From: Clostridiales bacterium
Lineage (GTDB): Bacteria; Bacillota_A; Clostridia; Lachnospirales; Bianqueaceae
Length of the DNA stretch: 36,188 nucleotides
NCBI GenBank assembly: GCA_019423265.1
Contig: JAHZBS010000005.1
Location: 1-36,188 of the forward strand
Direction: 5' to 3'
This document shows positions 1-6,721 of this stretch, piece after piece. The notes beneath the pieces are model-generated. The model searched no databases, was not told where the DNA came from, and saw nothing but the letters and a program-made list of their open reading frames with translations. How positions within the stretch are numbered: the first letter of the stretch is position 1; every line of letters starts with the position of its first letter. A program made the position numbers and the translations under genes.

Positions 1-1
1 C

Positions 2-460
2 GGGCTGCATCTCATGGTCTTGTTTTTTTGTCTGTTTAGCTTTTCCGTATCCTTCGATCTCTTCTTTTTCACCAGCCTGATCGGCGTGGCGGCGGTGGTC
101 GTCTGGTTCTATTCCTTCTTTGACTGTCACCATCTGCATCACCGCATTGCGGCCGGCGAGTCCGTCCCCGACGAGGGCTTTCTCACTACCTTCGGCGTGG
201 CCCTTCTCCTCATCGGGACGGGCGGCTTCGCGCTGATCGGCAACATTTTCTCCTTCCTGAACCGCTTCCTGATGGGCGGCGTGCTCCGCACACTGTCCAA
301 TCTGTTCTTCCCTCTGCTTCTCATCGCCCTCGGTCTCTTGATTCTCTATCAGACGAAGAGGCGTTCCGATGGGCAGGAGCCCCTTCATTTTGATCGGTTC
401 TTTAAAAAATCAGACGGGGCTGACCCTGATTCGGAGCCTCATGATACGGCGCAACCGTAA
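2..460 (+). CDS. Small integral membrane protein, C-terminal part (5' end off window)
   Basis: Function unknown. The reading frame is open to the left edge, so the ATG at 14 is probably internal and the gene starts outside the window. The visible ~150 residues hold about four hydrophobic segments separated by a short His-rich polar loop (DCHHLHHR) and an acidic loop (GESVPDEG). The tail is charged and polar. This layout resembles small clostridial membrane proteins whose N-terminal part carries a GxGQxY/TM2-like segment, but that part is not visible, so the family is a guess. The gene converges on the AI-2E family gene with only 9 bp between stop codons. An imperfect hairpin (ACCGTA...TACGGT, about 454-477) covers both stops and could end both transcripts. 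Confidence 0.6.
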   Translation, partial: GLHLMVLFFCLFSFSVSFDLFFFTSLIGVAAVVVWFYSFFDCHHLHHRIAAGESVPDEGFLTTFGVALLLIGTGGFALIGNIFSFLNRFLMGGVLRTLSNLFFPLLLIALGLLILYQTKRRSDGQEPLHFDRFFKKSDGADPDSEPHDTAQP

Positions 461-469
461 CCGTTTTCG

Positions 470-1768
470 TTATACGGTGTCCGGCGGTTGTTGCGTCCCG
501 CCTTCATCCTCCCCCTGTCCTTTTTCGCCTCCTTGGATTCCTCGCTTCTTCTGAAACAAAGACTTTCGTTTTCTCCGCCCCCACCGGGGATCCTTTTCAT
601 CCGCGACAACCAACCACTTCTCCTCCGGCACTCGCCTCTTTGTCAGCCGTCTGTCTACGGTCTCCCGCAGAAGGCAGTACAGGACGGAGCAGAGGGGAAC
701 GCTGATCAACATGCCCGTGATGCCGGATATGCTGCCGCCCAGCGTGACAGCGGCCAATGTCCACAGGCTCGGCAGCCCGACAGAATTTCCCACCACTCGG
801 GGATAAATGAAATCCCCCTCAACTTGTTGCAAGACGATTATAAAGAGAACAAACCATACCGCTTTCAGTGGACTGACCATGAGAATCAGGAATGCCCCCA
901 CCGCAGTTCCGATCAGTGCGCCAAAAATTGGGACAAGTGCGGTAAACCCCACCAAAACCGATATCATAGCGGCGTAAGGCAGCCGCATGATCGCCATGCC
1001 GATAAAGCACAGAACCCCAATGATGACCGCCTCCGTAAACTGTCCCGTAATAAAGTTGGAAAATATGCGGTGCGATAGGCGCCCAATCCGAAGGGCCTCA
1101 TCCACTTTGGCCTCCGGGATAAAGGCGTACAGAATCCGCTTAATTTGACTGGATAGCTTTTCCTTTTGGAATAAAATATAGAAGGAGATGACAAGCCCCA
1201 GTACAAAGTTAACAACCCCGGTCACCACGGAAGCCGCTGCGCTGACGGTACCGGATACTATGCTCGTGGCCCCATTCTTGAAAAAGCCAGTCAACGTATT
1301 GATGACTGTCTTCCAGTCCAGACTTTGGGAGGTAATCGTCTCAAAGGTCAGATCATATTTTTCCGCCAGCTCTGTGATATAGGTTGTCACTTTGCCCCAG
1401 AAATCGGGGAATTGGCGGCCCAGCACAATAAACGTCTGGACCAGCTCTGGAATGACTAACAGAAGGACCATCAAAATAACGCCTACTAGGAGAATCGCTG
1501 TCACAATCAGAGAGCACGGCCTGCGCAATTTTTTCCAGATCCGGCCGCAGCGCCGGTTTAAAGGCGCAAACAGACGATTCTCCACGCTCCTCAGAGGGAC
1601 GTTTATGATAAAGGCTAGGCACAGCCCCATGATAAAAGGTGACAGGAGCCGCAGCAAACCGTTTATAAGGTCGCCTGTGGCCGTATAATGTTCCAACATC
1701 CAAAATAGTACGACCGCGAATACAATCAATCCCGCGATCTTTTTCATATTTCGTCGATTAAGATCCAT
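470..1768 (-). CDS. AI-2E family transporter / PerM-like membrane protein
   Basis: Multi-spanning inner-membrane protein of 432 residues, close to the usual family size. A pair of N-terminal helices (about residues 10-50) is followed by a third helix (about 80-105), a long soluble loop (about 110-190), and then a block of hydrophobic helices to about residue 365. The conserved late stretch with QQVEGDFIYPRVVG is typical of the AI-2E/PerM (UPF0118) family. The tail is strongly basic and then acidic. Family members export autoinducer-2 or act as Na+/H+ antiporters, so the substrate here is not predictable. The ATG at 1768 has AAGGAGG upstream and a consensus promoter (TTGTCA, 17 bp, TATAAT on the minus strand). 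It appears to be monocistronic. Confidence 0.9.
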   Translation of the reverse strand: MDLNRRNMKKIAGLIVFAVVLFWMLEHYTATGDLINGLLRLLSPFIMGLCLAFIINVPLRSVENRLFAPLNRRCGRIWKKLRRPCSLIVTAILLVGVILMVLLLVIPELVQTFIVLGRQFPDFWGKVTTYITELAEKYDLTFETITSQSLDWKTVINTLTGFFKNGATSIVSGTVSAAASVVTGVVNFVLGLVISFYILFQKEKLSSQIKRILYAFIPEAKVDEALRIGRLSHRIFSNFITGQFTEAVIIGVLCFIGMAIMRLPYAAMISVLVGFTALVPIFGALIGTAVGAFLILMVSPLKAVWFVLFIIVLQQVEGDFIYPRVVGNSVGLPSLWTLAAVTLGGSISGITGMLISVPLCSVLYCLLRETVDRRLTKRRVPEEKWLVVADEKDPRWGRRKRKSLFQKKRGIQGGEKGQGEDEGGTQQPPDTV

Positions 1769-1799
1769 TGCAGCCTCCTTGGTGTGCAGTATGCTTTAC

Positions 1800-1828
1800 A
1801 TTATACCATCTGGGCCAAAGTATGACAA
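1800..1828 (-). promoter_or_regulatory. Promoter of the AI-2E family gene
   Basis: On the minus strand, TTGTCA (1828-1823), a 17-bp spacer and TATAAT (1805-1800). It lies about 30 bp upstream of the start codon. The match to a sigma-A promoter is strong. The rest of the 1769-2055 intergenic region holds only this promoter and the guaA promoter; I see no riboswitch there. Confidence 0.75.
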
Positions 1829-1974
1829 GGCTTGGCCGCTTCAATTTATCTAGGCTGCTGCGAGTCGGGCGAAAACCGCTTCGGTCGGTGGATGGCGATA
1901 TTTTTGTCATAAGGCCCCCCGTTTTCTAGCGACGCCCCTTCTCTCCGTTTCGTCAAAAAAAGTTAAATTCGTTC

Positions 1975-2003
1975 TTGCTTTTCCTCGTATCTTGATCTAA
2001 AAT
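1975..2003 (+). promoter_or_regulatory. Candidate guaA promoter
   Basis: TTGCTT (1975-1980), 17-bp spacer and TAAAAT (1998-2003), followed by a ~50-nt leader and AAGGAG before the guaA ATG. No purine-riboswitch-like fold is evident in the short leader. Confidence 0.5.
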
Positions 2004-2055
2004 AGTACATATATCGCCGCTCAGCGGCTTTACTTTTCTGCGAAGGAGCGTTTCC

Positions 2056-3363
2056 ATGAAACAAGATATGATTGTCATTTTAGATCTGGGCAGTACTGAT
2101 AACACAGGGGTTGCAAGAAAAATCCGGGATCTTGGCGTATACAGTGAAATTTATCCTCATGACATTACGGTGGATGAGCTGGTGGCTCTGCCAGGGGTGA
2201 AAGGCATCATCCTCAACGGCGGCCCCAACCATATCGTTGATGGAACGGCAATCGATGTGAGTCCCCAGCTGTACAGCGCTGGGTATCCGATCCTTGCGGT
2301 ATCGCATTCCCGAAAGGATGGGGGTGAGGCCATCGATCATTGGCCCGCGGACGAGTCCGCCTATGCGCAGCTGCTCAAAACTTTTGTTTTTGATACGTGC
2401 GGCGCTGACGCCAACTGGAATATGAAAAATTTCATCGAGGATCAGGTGGAGCTGGTGCGTCGGCAGGTTGGCGACCGAAAAGTGCTGCTGGCCCTGTCCG
2501 GCGGCGTGGACAGTTCCGTTGTCGCCGCCCTGTTGATCCGGGCCATCGGCAAACAATTGTACTGCGTCCATGTCAATCACGGCCTGATGCGCAAGGACGA
2601 ATCCGAGAGCGTCATCCGGGTTTTTCGGGATCAACTTGACGCTAACCTCACCTATGTGGATGCCAGTGAGCGCTTTTTGAATAAGTTGGCCGGCGTTTCC
2701 GATCCGGAGGCGAAACGTAAGATCATCGGCAGTGAGTTCATCCGTGTCTTTGAGGAAGAGGCCCGCAAGCTGGAGGGCATCGATTTTCTTGCTCAGGGTA
2801 CGATCTATCCGGATATCGTGGAGAGTGGCACCAAGACGGCGAAGGTTGTCAAGTCCCACCACAATGTGGGCGGTCTGCCGGACGATCTGCAATTTGCGCT
2901 GGTTGAGCCTTTAAAGCAGCTCTTCAAAGATGAGGTTCGCCGCTGTGGTGTGGAGCTGGGATTGCCGGATGAGATGGTGTACCGTCAGCCTTTCCCGGGG
3001 CCAGGGCTTGGAGTCCGCTGCCTCGGCGCCATCACCCGGGAGCGCCTGGAGGCTGTCCGCGAGGCGGATGCCATTCTCCGGGAGGAATTCGCTCTGGCCG
3101 GACTTGACCACAGGGTATGGCAGTATTTTACCATCGTTCCGGATTTTAAGTCTGTGGGCGTCAAGGACAATGCCCGCTGCTTTGAGTACCCGGTGATCAT
3201 CCGCGCGATCAACACAGTTGACGCTATGACCGCCACGGTGGAGCCCGTGGATTGGGCTGTGCTTGGGAAGATCACAGACCGGATCTTGAGGGAAGTCAAG
3301 AACGTAAATCGCGTCTGCTATGATCTGTCGCCAAAACCACCGGCGACGATTGAGTGGGAATAG
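2056..3363 (+). CDS. guaA: GMP synthase with a degenerate, shortened glutaminase domain
   Basis: Converts XMP to GMP with ATP in the cytoplasm. Only the synthetase part looks complete: the PP-loop SGGVDSS at residues 148-154, then KSHHNVGGLP, the RQPFPGPGLGVR block and the C-terminal KPPATIEWE. The protein has 435 residues against roughly 510-525 for the usual two-domain enzyme. The first ~82 residues still resemble a class I amidotransferase (LDLGS, GIILNGGP). Where the nucleophile motif G-x-C-Y-G is expected the protein reads AVSHS, with Ser83 in the Cys position. The sequence then passes within about 25 residues to the linker, so the His/Glu part of the triad is gone. It should therefore need free ammonia or a partner glutaminase. 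The frame has no stop or frameshift, which argues for a stable variant rather than decay. The stop codon lies inside an attachment-site-like repeat. Confidence 0.9.
   Translation: MKQDMIVILDLGSTDNTGVARKIRDLGVYSEIYPHDITVDELVALPGVKGIILNGGPNHIVDGTAIDVSPQLYSAGYPILAVSHSRKDGGEAIDHWPADESAYAQLLKTFVFDTCGADANWNMKNFIEDQVELVRRQVGDRKVLLALSGGVDSSVVAALLIRAIGKQLYCVHVNHGLMRKDESESVIRVFRDQLDANLTYVDASERFLNKLAGVSDPEAKRKIIGSEFIRVFEEEARKLEGIDFLAQGTIYPDIVESGTKTAKVVKSHHNVGGLPDDLQFALVEPLKQLFKDEVRRCGVELGLPDEMVYRQPFPGPGLGVRCLGAITRERLEAVREADAILREEFALAGLDHRVWQYFTIVPDFKSVGVKDNARCFEYPVIIRAINTVDAMTATVEPVDWAVLGKITDRILREVKNVNRVCYDLSPKPPATIEWE
3343..3363 (+). other. guaA 3'-end repeat, copy 1 (putative attachment core)
   Basis: The last codons of guaA, reading ATIEWE-stop. 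The same short coding string recurs at 3396-3416 and, partly, at 5856-5873. The guaA 3' end is a known target of tyrosine-recombinase genomic islands, which rebuild the gene end on insertion. Confidence 0.6.
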
Positions 3364-3375
3364 AAAAGCATGGCG

Positions 3376-3398
3376 GGCCGGAGGTTTGCCTCCAGGCC
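3376..3398 (+). terminator. GC-rich hairpin just after guaA
   Basis: GGCC-GGAGG, loop TTTG, CCTCC-A-GGCC. A very stable stem 12 nt after the guaA stop, but without a T-run, so it is only a weak intrinsic-terminator candidate. Its right arm overlaps the second guaA-end copy. Confidence 0.4.
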
Positions 3399-3416
3399 AC
3401 AATCGAGTGGGAATAA
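3396..3416 (+). other. guaA 3'-end repeat, copy 2
   Basis: Also encodes A-T-I-E-W-E-stop but lies 53 bp beyond copy 1, outside the gene. It differs from copy 1 at four of 21 bases, all silent with respect to the peptide (including TAG versus TAA). That pattern suggests a guaA end from another strain or species, carried in by an element, rather than a recent slip duplication. Confidence 0.6.
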
Positions 3417-3535
3417 ATTCAAAAAGTCTAAAAACCCAGTATTTATGCTGGTTTGCAGGATTTCAAAACCCTCGTTGATAAGATTACACTTGAACACCTT
3501 TATCAGATGTATCAAGTGGTTTGTGGGTAACGAGT
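3403..3535 (+). repeat. Element-end repeat, left copy
   Basis: About 130 bp starting in the second guaA-end copy and related along its length to 5860-5996. Shared blocks: CGAGTGGGA-TAA, CCAGTATTTATGCTGG (a near-palindrome), GGTTTG, TTGATAA and TGGTTTGTGGGTAA near the right end. Both copies lie on the same side of the guaA-end core, as expected for the same end of two related elements inserted in tandem. No protein-coding gene is apparent in it. Confidence 0.6.
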
Positions 3536-3570
3536 AATTTTTAAAGGCTCACAAAAACACCATATTAACA

Positions 3571-4046
3571 TTAAACCCCGTACTGACGGAATAAAGTGAG
3601 TACGGGTTTTTTGTCGTTTGCAAGGGCATCGCTGAGTTCCTGTGACGGAACTTTTACAAAGTGCTGTGTAGTGTCTTTTTCGGGATAAGTATAACGCCAC
3701 TCATCGTATTGCTCTTTGGAAATCTCACCGTTTCTGTATTTTTCAGCCTGTTCTGCCCAAGCAGAGAGGGTTTGGAAAACAGAACGATCAACATTCGGCT
3801 TGTTACCGTCAAAGACGATATGTACTTCGTTTTCGTTCTTCTCAACCCTTACACCGTACAAGTCTTCAACGGCGAAGAGAGTATGTATAAAGCCGAGATT
3901 GCTGTCAATGTCGGGAATTCTGAGTGCCAAAGGCGAAACCTCAAGACACCTGCAAGAGCCTTTACCAAATCTTCTTTTGGCGTTCTTGAGCCTGATTCGT
4001 ACTGCGCCATACGAATATCAGCAGTTTTTTGCGGAAAGCCCGCCAT
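3571..4046 (-). pseudogene. Frameshifted XRE-family regulator fragment
   Basis: Two overlapping frames together give one protein. The first (start 4046) reads MAGFPQKTADIRMAQYESG and continues to LAGVL, the second half of an XRE-type HTH. The second resumes with ALRIPDIDSNLGFIHTLFAVE and runs to FRQYGV. A single missing base near 3940-3943 breaks the frame; restoring one C in the plus-strand string acctcaag rejoins them. Related clostridial regulators have about 25 further N-terminal residues (first HTH helices), which are absent, although a good AAGGAG lies before the present ATG. So it is truncated as well as frameshifted and probably does not bind DNA normally. It lies next to the AbiE pair on the same strand. 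Confidence 0.7.
3577..3612 (+). terminator. Intrinsic terminator reading out of guaA
   Basis: CCCGTACT, 14-nt loop, AGTACGGG, then six T on the plus strand. It lies inside the 3' end of the minus-strand regulator relic. It would stop transcripts arriving from guaA. Confidence 0.6.
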
Positions 4047-4195
4047 TTTTCTATCTCCTTTATATCCACTCTCTATTGTTGGAAATCCATTGTTTGTTAA
4101 ACTCGTTATTGTTTATCGCTCGTATAAACGGAACTGCAAGAAATGTATTTATTGCTTTAAGCACTGTGCCGAAATCATCAGTTTTCGTATCAATC

Positions 4196-4936
4196 TTACA
4201 AGTAAAAGCTTTCCACTTCTTCTGCAAAGCTCATAACCTGTTCAAACTGTTCAATCGCAAAGGCGTGTCCACGATTTTCAAAAGTTTTCTTCAGTGCTTC
4301 AGTGAGCACCTTGCCGTCAAAATCAAATTTATTGGCGAGATAGTAGATATCGTAGTAATCCTTCATTCGGCTGGAAAATTCCATCAAACTGAGGATTGCG
4401 TCTATCTTTTCAGCGATAGTTGTTTCAAGAGAATATGTATTTACCACTGGCGCAGTGAAATCGTCAAGCTGTGTGGGGATTTTTCGTTTTTCCTGTTTTG
4501 GTACAATAACACTACCCACGCCGAAGTCTATACTGAACGGAGTTCGTGTGTTTTTAATACGAGCCACAATAGAAGCTCCGATACCGGCATATTTCTTTGC
4601 AACCGCAATGGGCGCAATATCTTTAATTTCAAAGGCAATAAAATCATTGCCGGTGGGCGTGGATATGATTTCTTCCAGTGCAGGTTTTAGCTGTTCGGGA
4701 GCGTTCGGTTTTTCGAAGAAGAAAATCAACATCTACTGTCACTCTGCTGTCAAAATCGGTAACGGAGTATATAAACAAACCGCCTTTAAGGACAAGATTT
4801 TATGCATATTTGGATTTTTCCAAACGGCGCAAAAATTCTTCCTGACAAAAGAGCTGCAAACAAAGCTGATAGCTTCTGCCGCTTTCGGCAGCCTTATTTT
4901 TCAGTCGTGCAAGCACAGATGCAGCAATATCAGCCA
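4196..4936 (-). pseudogene. abiEii: AbiEii-type nucleotidyltransferase toxin, inactivated
   Basis: Toxin half of a type IV AbiE system; intact members are nucleotidyltransferases. The original ATG (4936) overlaps the stop of the antitoxin gene by 8 nt (ATGGCTGA), the usual arrangement. The frame reads about 45 residues to SKYA, then a TAA (plus-strand about 4800-4802), then continues in frame with NLVLKGG, the conserved start of the nucleotidyltransferase fold, and VDVDFLLRK. One extra A in an A-run near 4705-4710 then shifts the frame, which resumes as KPNAPEQLKPALEEI and runs to the natural end (KDYYDIYYLA is typical of the family). One nonsense change and one frameshift make the toxin non-functional unless the sequence is wrong at both sites. 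Confidence 0.8.
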
Positions 4937-5556
4937 TTGAGCAGCACCTCCATTACATTCATAAGTTTTGTATAAACGCCTATATCCTTTGCGTATTTAG
5001 AAAGATTTGCGAGATTCTTTTTTGGGTCTGCTACATATGCGTTGATTGCTTTGTTAAATAGTTCATTATCAAGTTTTGAACGATACTTAAAGCAATCGCA
5101 GATTGTTCGCTCTCGGTCATAAACTTTTAATGTAACACCATTAAAGTCACCGACAGTAGCACCGTAATGGTAAAACTCATTCTGAACATAATAAGCTTTG
5201 ACAGGGACTTCCTGCATTGCTTTGATTGCTCTTGAAAAAGAGCGGGGGACTGCAACTGTCCATTCACGAGGAGCAAAGTCACTGTATCTATAATAAAATA
5301 AAGCAGACTCCACACAAACAATCCCCTGCGGCAGGAGTTTAGAAATAAGAGCTTCCTCTTTCGGATCTTCGGAGTTAGGCAGTTTATAAAAGCCATTGCG
5401 AATACGCTCTATATAGCCTTGATTGCAAAGGGAAACGACATCATAGTTTTTTAGTCCGACCGCAACAAAGTCTGCTGTCTTCGCAATGCTTCCGACCTTA
5501 TTAAAAACCTCAAGTGCTATTTCGTGTTTATTCAATAGTTCACCGACTTTCTGCAC
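4930..5556 (-). CDS. abiEi: AbiEi-family antitoxin (type IV toxin-antitoxin)
   Basis: A 208-residue protein. The N-terminal ~60 residues form a winged-helix region (SIAKTADFVAVGLKNYDVVSLCNQG, then IERIRNGFYKLP), followed by the AbiEi C-terminal domain with YDRERTICDCF. Antitoxins of this family repress their own promoter and neutralise the nucleotidyltransferase. The only in-frame start near the N-terminus is GTG at 5556, and I see no clear ribosome site before it. An out-of-frame ATG lies just upstream (AAAATGCG) and is followed by a quick stop. The gene is intact while its partner toxin is broken, so it now stands alone as a DNA-binding antitoxin, possibly protecting against related elements. 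Confidence 0.8.
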   Translation of the reverse strand: MQKVGELLNKHEIALEVFNKVGSIAKTADFVAVGLKNYDVVSLCNQGYIERIRNGFYKLPNSEDPKEEALISKLLPQGIVCVESALFYYRYSDFAPREWTVAVPRSFSRAIKAMQEVPVKAYYVQNEFYHYGATVGDFNGVTLKVYDRERTICDCFKYRSKLDNELFNKAINAYVADPKKNLANLSKYAKDIGVYTKLMNVMEVLLNG

Positions 5557-5577
5557 GCATTTTTTATTATTTGCGTG
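5554..5577. promoter_or_regulatory. Inverted repeat at the abiEi start (operator candidate 1)
   Basis: CACGCA, 12-nt spacer, TGCGTG. It shares its half-site with the second palindrome at 5615-5650. AbiEi antitoxins are known to bind paired inverted repeats at their own promoter. Confidence 0.5.
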
Positions 5578-5614
5578 ACTATATTATAATAGTAATCAAT
5601 AAAAATTGCAACTA

Positions 5615-5650
5615 TTTTTACACGCATAATAATAAATATGCGTGTAAAAA
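5615..5650. promoter_or_regulatory. 14-bp perfect inverted repeat upstream of abiEi (operator candidate 2)
   Basis: Arms TTTTTACACGCATA (5615-5628) and TATGCGTGTAAAAA (5637-5650) with an 8-nt AT-rich centre. It contains the same ACGCA/TGCGT half-sites as the repeat at 5554-5577, giving four half-sites in front of the antitoxin gene. The T/A flanks could also let it act as a terminator on either strand. Confidence 0.55.
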
Positions 5651-5683
5651 ATCAAAAAGTTGTTGCAAGTGCTATAATACATT

Positions 5684-5738
5684 TGATAAAACCAACCCGG
5701 TTGCAATTATTCTGTTTTCGCAACCATCGGTTTTATCA
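5684..5738. repeat. Long imperfect inverted repeat
   Basis: TGATAAAACC (5684-5693) pairs perfectly with GGTTTTATCA (5729-5738), and inside it GGTTGC pairs with GCAACC. TTGATAA also recurs at 5753 and in both element-end repeats, so these could be recombinase arm sites or part of a promoter/operator. No gene is visible between 5651 and 5855. Confidence 0.45.
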
Positions 5739-5855
5739 CACCTGATAAGATTTTGATAAATTCTCGTCGTATAGGTATGATAATATGGATTATCAAAATA
5801 ATACGAAAACCACATCACACGGTTTATAAACAAAAGAAGTTAAGATGTGGTTCTC

Positions 5856-5873
5856 AGCAACGAGTGGGAGTAA
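5856..5873 (+). other. guaA 3'-end repeat, copy 3 (partial)
   Basis: Reads S-N-E-W-E-stop (GAGTGGGAGTAA at 5862-5873). It is the most diverged of the three guaA-end copies and starts the right copy of the element-end repeat. Confidence 0.5.
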
Positions 5874-5996
5874 CTTGAAAGGTTTAAGAAATCCAGTGTT
5901 TATGCTGGTTTGTGGCGTTTCAAGAGGCCTTTTGATAACAGTCATAGCAAGTGCCGTTATTCTTGTTATCCAATGGTTTGTGGGTAATGTAATAAT
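5860..5996 (+). repeat. Element-end repeat, right copy
   Basis: Related to 3403-3535 in the same orientation: CGAGTGGGAGTAA, then CCAGTGTTTATGCTGG, GGTTTG, TTGATAAC and TGGTTTGTGGGTAA in the same order and nearly the same spacing. The AbiE segment is bracketed by the two copies. Confidence 0.6.
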
Positions 5997-6017
5997 TGAA
6001 AGATGGCTTGTTGACTA

Positions 6018-6057
6018 AAGGGACTGTAGCAAAATTTCCATTTTGCTACAGTCCCTT
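6018..6057. terminator. 18-bp perfect hairpin
   Basis: AAGGGACTGTAGCAAAAT, loop TTCC, and its exact complement. T-rich flanks are short, so it could be a bidirectional terminator or part of a transfer-origin region. Between it and the relaxase relic at 6196 there are only further small palindromes (AACCTG-CTTA-CAGGTT at 6076-6091; AAAAGCGCTTTT at about 6119) and no gene. Confidence 0.5.
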
Positions 6058-6195
6058 CCTGCCTCTCAGAGAGCGCAAAACCTGCTTACAGGTTGCATTT
6101 TTGATGGGCTTGCCTGTCAAAAGCGCTTTTGCGCTACTTTTGGCAAAAGTAACAAAACCTGAAAATAGTTGAATTTTACAGATGGGAGATGAAAA
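6058..6195 (+). other. Hairpin-rich non-coding leader of the relaxase relic (possible oriT relic)
   Basis: MobV/Pre relaxases usually sit directly downstream of the transfer origin they nick. This stretch has several nested palindromes and no ORF with a ribosome site. I cannot identify a nick site, so the oriT reading is only positional inference. Confidence 0.25.
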
Positions 6196-6318
6196 ATGCA
6201 GAGAACGATAAGTGCAATGGTCGGTAAAGGCTAAGTCAATCATAATAGCCGAAAGTTCCGAGCAGAGAATGTGGACGGAACTCGTACTCATCTCAATATC
6301 GACTACTGCAATGATATA
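6196..6318 (+). pseudogene. MobV/Pre-family relaxase, N-terminal relic
   Basis: Starting at ATG 6196 with GGGAGAT upstream, the frame reads MQRTISAMVGKG, a TAA at 6232-6234, then VNHNSRKFRAENVDGTRTH and LNIDYCND. This is the conserved start of plasmid-recombination/mobilisation relaxases (ISAM-x-GKG, NHN-R, NVD). After about residue 40 the similarity stops where the opposite-strand relic below begins. A nonsense codon plus loss of almost the whole protein makes it a relic of a mobilisable or conjugative element. Confidence 0.6.
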
Positions 6319-6685
6319 CCTGAATCCGTCCGGTGCCGCCGCCGGATACAATGCGTTCGGGAAAATCCTCACGCCATTCCCAAGTTGCGTCCGGGGAAGC
6401 GGATTTCAGGTAAGAGGAGATGCGGAACTTCACATGCCCCAGAAGCACGATGTTCAGCGGCTCAAAGTCGCTTGAGGTATGCAGCTCCGGTTTTGGGGAC
6501 TGAGTGGCTTCATACTGTTTTCGGATACGGCGGGCTTCCATCTGGCGGCCTTTGGCCTGCAGCCAGGGAATGAGGAATTTCACCACTGCCCAGAATGTCC
6601 ATACCGTGAAAGCGGCGGCATACAGCCAGATTTGTGAGGCGCCGCGGACAAATGCTGTAATGACCAGCACAGCCACGACCAACAC
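6293..6685 (-). pseudogene. Small membrane protein of a conjugative element, C-terminally truncated
   Basis: 130 residues with two N-terminal hydrophobic helices (about 1-40), a basic linker (KGRQMEARRIRKQYEA) and a soluble part ending GGGTGRIQVYHCSSRY. From memory, similar proteins encoded next to ssb in clostridial conjugative transposons continue beyond GTGRIQVY. Here the frame runs into the relaxase relic and stops. The role is unknown. No ribosome site is clear at the ATG, and the frame is open a little further upstream, so the N-terminus may be damaged too. Confidence 0.45.
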
Positions 6686-6721
6686 GGATACGCCGTTCTA
6701 TAAGGTTGATTTGTGTTTCAT

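Noticed and set aside
2080..2892. Long minus-strand ORF (270 codons) opposite guaA
   Set aside because: Shadow frame of the strongly coding guaA gene; no ribosome site and no recognisable domain.
3403..3535. Possible CRISPR-like or IS end repeats
   Set aside because: Only two diverged copies 2.4 kb apart, with no spacers, no transposase and no terminal inverted repeats; the guaA-end attachment interpretation fits better.
3716..4690. 324-codon plus-strand ORF across the XRE and AbiEii relics
   Set aside because: It is opposite two recognisable minus-strand genes, and its sequence is low-complexity hydrophobic/Phe-Ser-rich as expected for a shadow frame.
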